Below are positions 23,351 to 24,081 of a DNA stretch of 24,081 bases, piece by piece. The notes beneath the pieces are model-generated. The model was not told the origin of the DNA, did no database searches, and saw only the letters and a program-made list of their open reading frames with translations. This DNA is from a virus. The stretch covers positions 1 through 24,081 of the IMG/VR virus record IMGVR_UViG_3300034119_000919; one strand, given 5' to 3'. The position numbers and the translations under genes are program-made. The stretch's first letter is position 1; each line of letters starts with the position of its first letter.

Positions 23351-24081
23351 ACCAAATAATCAAGGTATTTTAGAGGATTAAGCCTCTGAATTACTGTAGA
23401 AGTGGTAATTCCTGGTGCATAGTAATCAAATTCGCTAGATCCAGATTTAGATACATTATATATTCTTCCCCAACTATAATCACCATAATATCCACTTCCA
23501 GCCACACCAACAAGAGAAGAGTTATTATTGACCTTAACAACGACCTCACTCACTGTTGTTAGTCCAACACCAATTACAACTTTTTGCTTTGTTGTGGTAG
23601 AAACTACCTGATAAACATTGTCTATAAACTGAGTAGAAATACCTATTACGTTATTTCCAGAATCCAATGAAGAAATAGTGGAACCAACAGAAGTATTGCT
23701 CACATAGAAATAATAACCAGTAGAAATTCCACTTGAACCAGAAATTCCGGCTCCAACTTGATTGATGGTCGAATTTCTTAGATAGGATTCTTTTGGAATA
23801 TAAAGATCAAATATGATAGATCCTGTAGTAGTTCCAATTCCAGAAATAATACCAAAATCTCCTTGATAAGAGACTTCTTCTACAATTTCAATTATTTGTC
23901 TTGGTGATTCTACAATAACATAAACAGGGGAAGTTGAAGTATAACCAAACCCTGAATTAATTATATTCACTGAAGTGACAATTCCACTAGAATTTATTTG
24001 AGCCGTTGCAGTTGCCATCGCAGTTGTCCCCAATCCAACTGGAGGTGAAATTGAAACTTGTGGGGTCGAGAAATACCCAAA
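23347..24081 (-). CDS. Structural protein in gp7 position, 5' end beyond window
   Basis: The frame is open from the right edge to TAA at 23347, showing the last 244 residues of a longer protein. A TTG codon at 24033 is not a convincing start, because the frame continues upstream with the same kind of repeat: FGYFSTPQVSISPPVGLGTT, and 44 residues later FGYTSTSPVYVIVESP. These are GxGY-type beta repeats. The C-terminal part has GYYFYVSNTSVGSTISSLDS, GYYGDYSWGRIYNVSKSG and ends QRLNPLKYLDYLV, which I recognise from large virion proteins of marine T4-like phages located next to gp6 and gp8. By position it stands for T4 gp7, but homology to T4 gp7 is not visible. It is Ser/Thr/Gly/Val-rich and beta-type. 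Confidence 0.82.
   Translation of the reverse strand, partial: FGYFSTPQVSISPPVGLGTTAMATATAQINSSGIVTSVNIINSGFGYTSTSPVYVIVESPRQIIEIVEEVSYQGDFGIISGIGTTTGSIIFDLYIPKESYLRNSTINQVGAGISGSSGISTGYYFYVSNTSVGSTISSLDSGNNVIGISTQFIDNVYQVVSTTTKQKVVIGVGLTTVSEVVVKVNNNSSLVGVAGSGYYGDYSWGRIYNVSKSGSSEFDYYAPGITTSTVIQRLNPLKYLDYLV

Noticed and set aside
24031-24033. TTG at 24033 as the start of the right-edge gene
   Set aside because: The frame stays open to the window edge and encodes another copy of the same repeat upstream, so the gene begins outside the window.

Overview
This window is a late, virion-structural gene block of a T4-like contractile-tailed phage. All genes I can support lie on the minus strand, packed almost end to end. 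T4 gene order is preserved from right to left (the direction of transcription): a gp7-position structural protein (cut by the right edge), gp8, a giant 2577-residue structural protein, a 73-residue protein, gp13, gp14, gp15, gp16 (small terminase), an inserted 418-residue protein, gp17 (large terminase), gp18 (sheath), gp19 (tube), gp20 (portal), a 49-residue gp67-position protein, then two fibre-like or structural genes, the last cut by the left edge. The AT-richness, protein styles and small conserved proteins match marine T4-like phages of the cyanophage/pelagiphage type. I cannot tell from this window whether the host is a cyanobacterium, SAR11 or another marine bacterium.

Right third (about 14,000-24,081): baseplate and tail periphery. 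gp8 and the 2577-residue DUF4815-type protein occupy the stretch where T4 keeps genes 8 to 12 and wac. No separate gp9, gp10, gp11, gp12 or fibritin gene is seen. Centre (about 8,770-14,004): neck and tail-completion genes gp13, gp14 and gp15, then terminase small subunit gp16, followed by an unexpected mosaic protein between the two terminase genes. Left part (1-8,760): terminase large subunit, sheath, tube and portal, then a small core-type protein and two structural proteins where T4 would continue to gp68/gp21.

The most notable element is a 147-residue mini-intein in gp17. It sits inside the Walker A ATP-binding loop, splitting LPRQ from SGKST. It begins with proline instead of a nucleophile and carries the Trp/Cys/Thr signature of class 3 inteins, so gp17 can hydrolyse ATP only after protein splicing. 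Other notable features are a copied CTAAATA element just upstream of several gene starts (probable T4-type late promoters), a GxGY beta-repeat module scattered through gp14, gp8, the giant protein and the gp7-position protein, and a C-terminal module on gp15 that resembles part of the giant protein.

The genes encode one assembly line. gp20 forms the head portal, gp16 and gp17 package DNA through it, gp13 and gp14 form the neck, gp15 caps the tail built from gp18 and gp19, and gp8 with the large proteins forms the baseplate and its peripheral fibres. No tRNA, CRISPR, insertion sequence, reverse transcriptase or integrase was found, and there is no gene-free stretch longer than about 70 bases.
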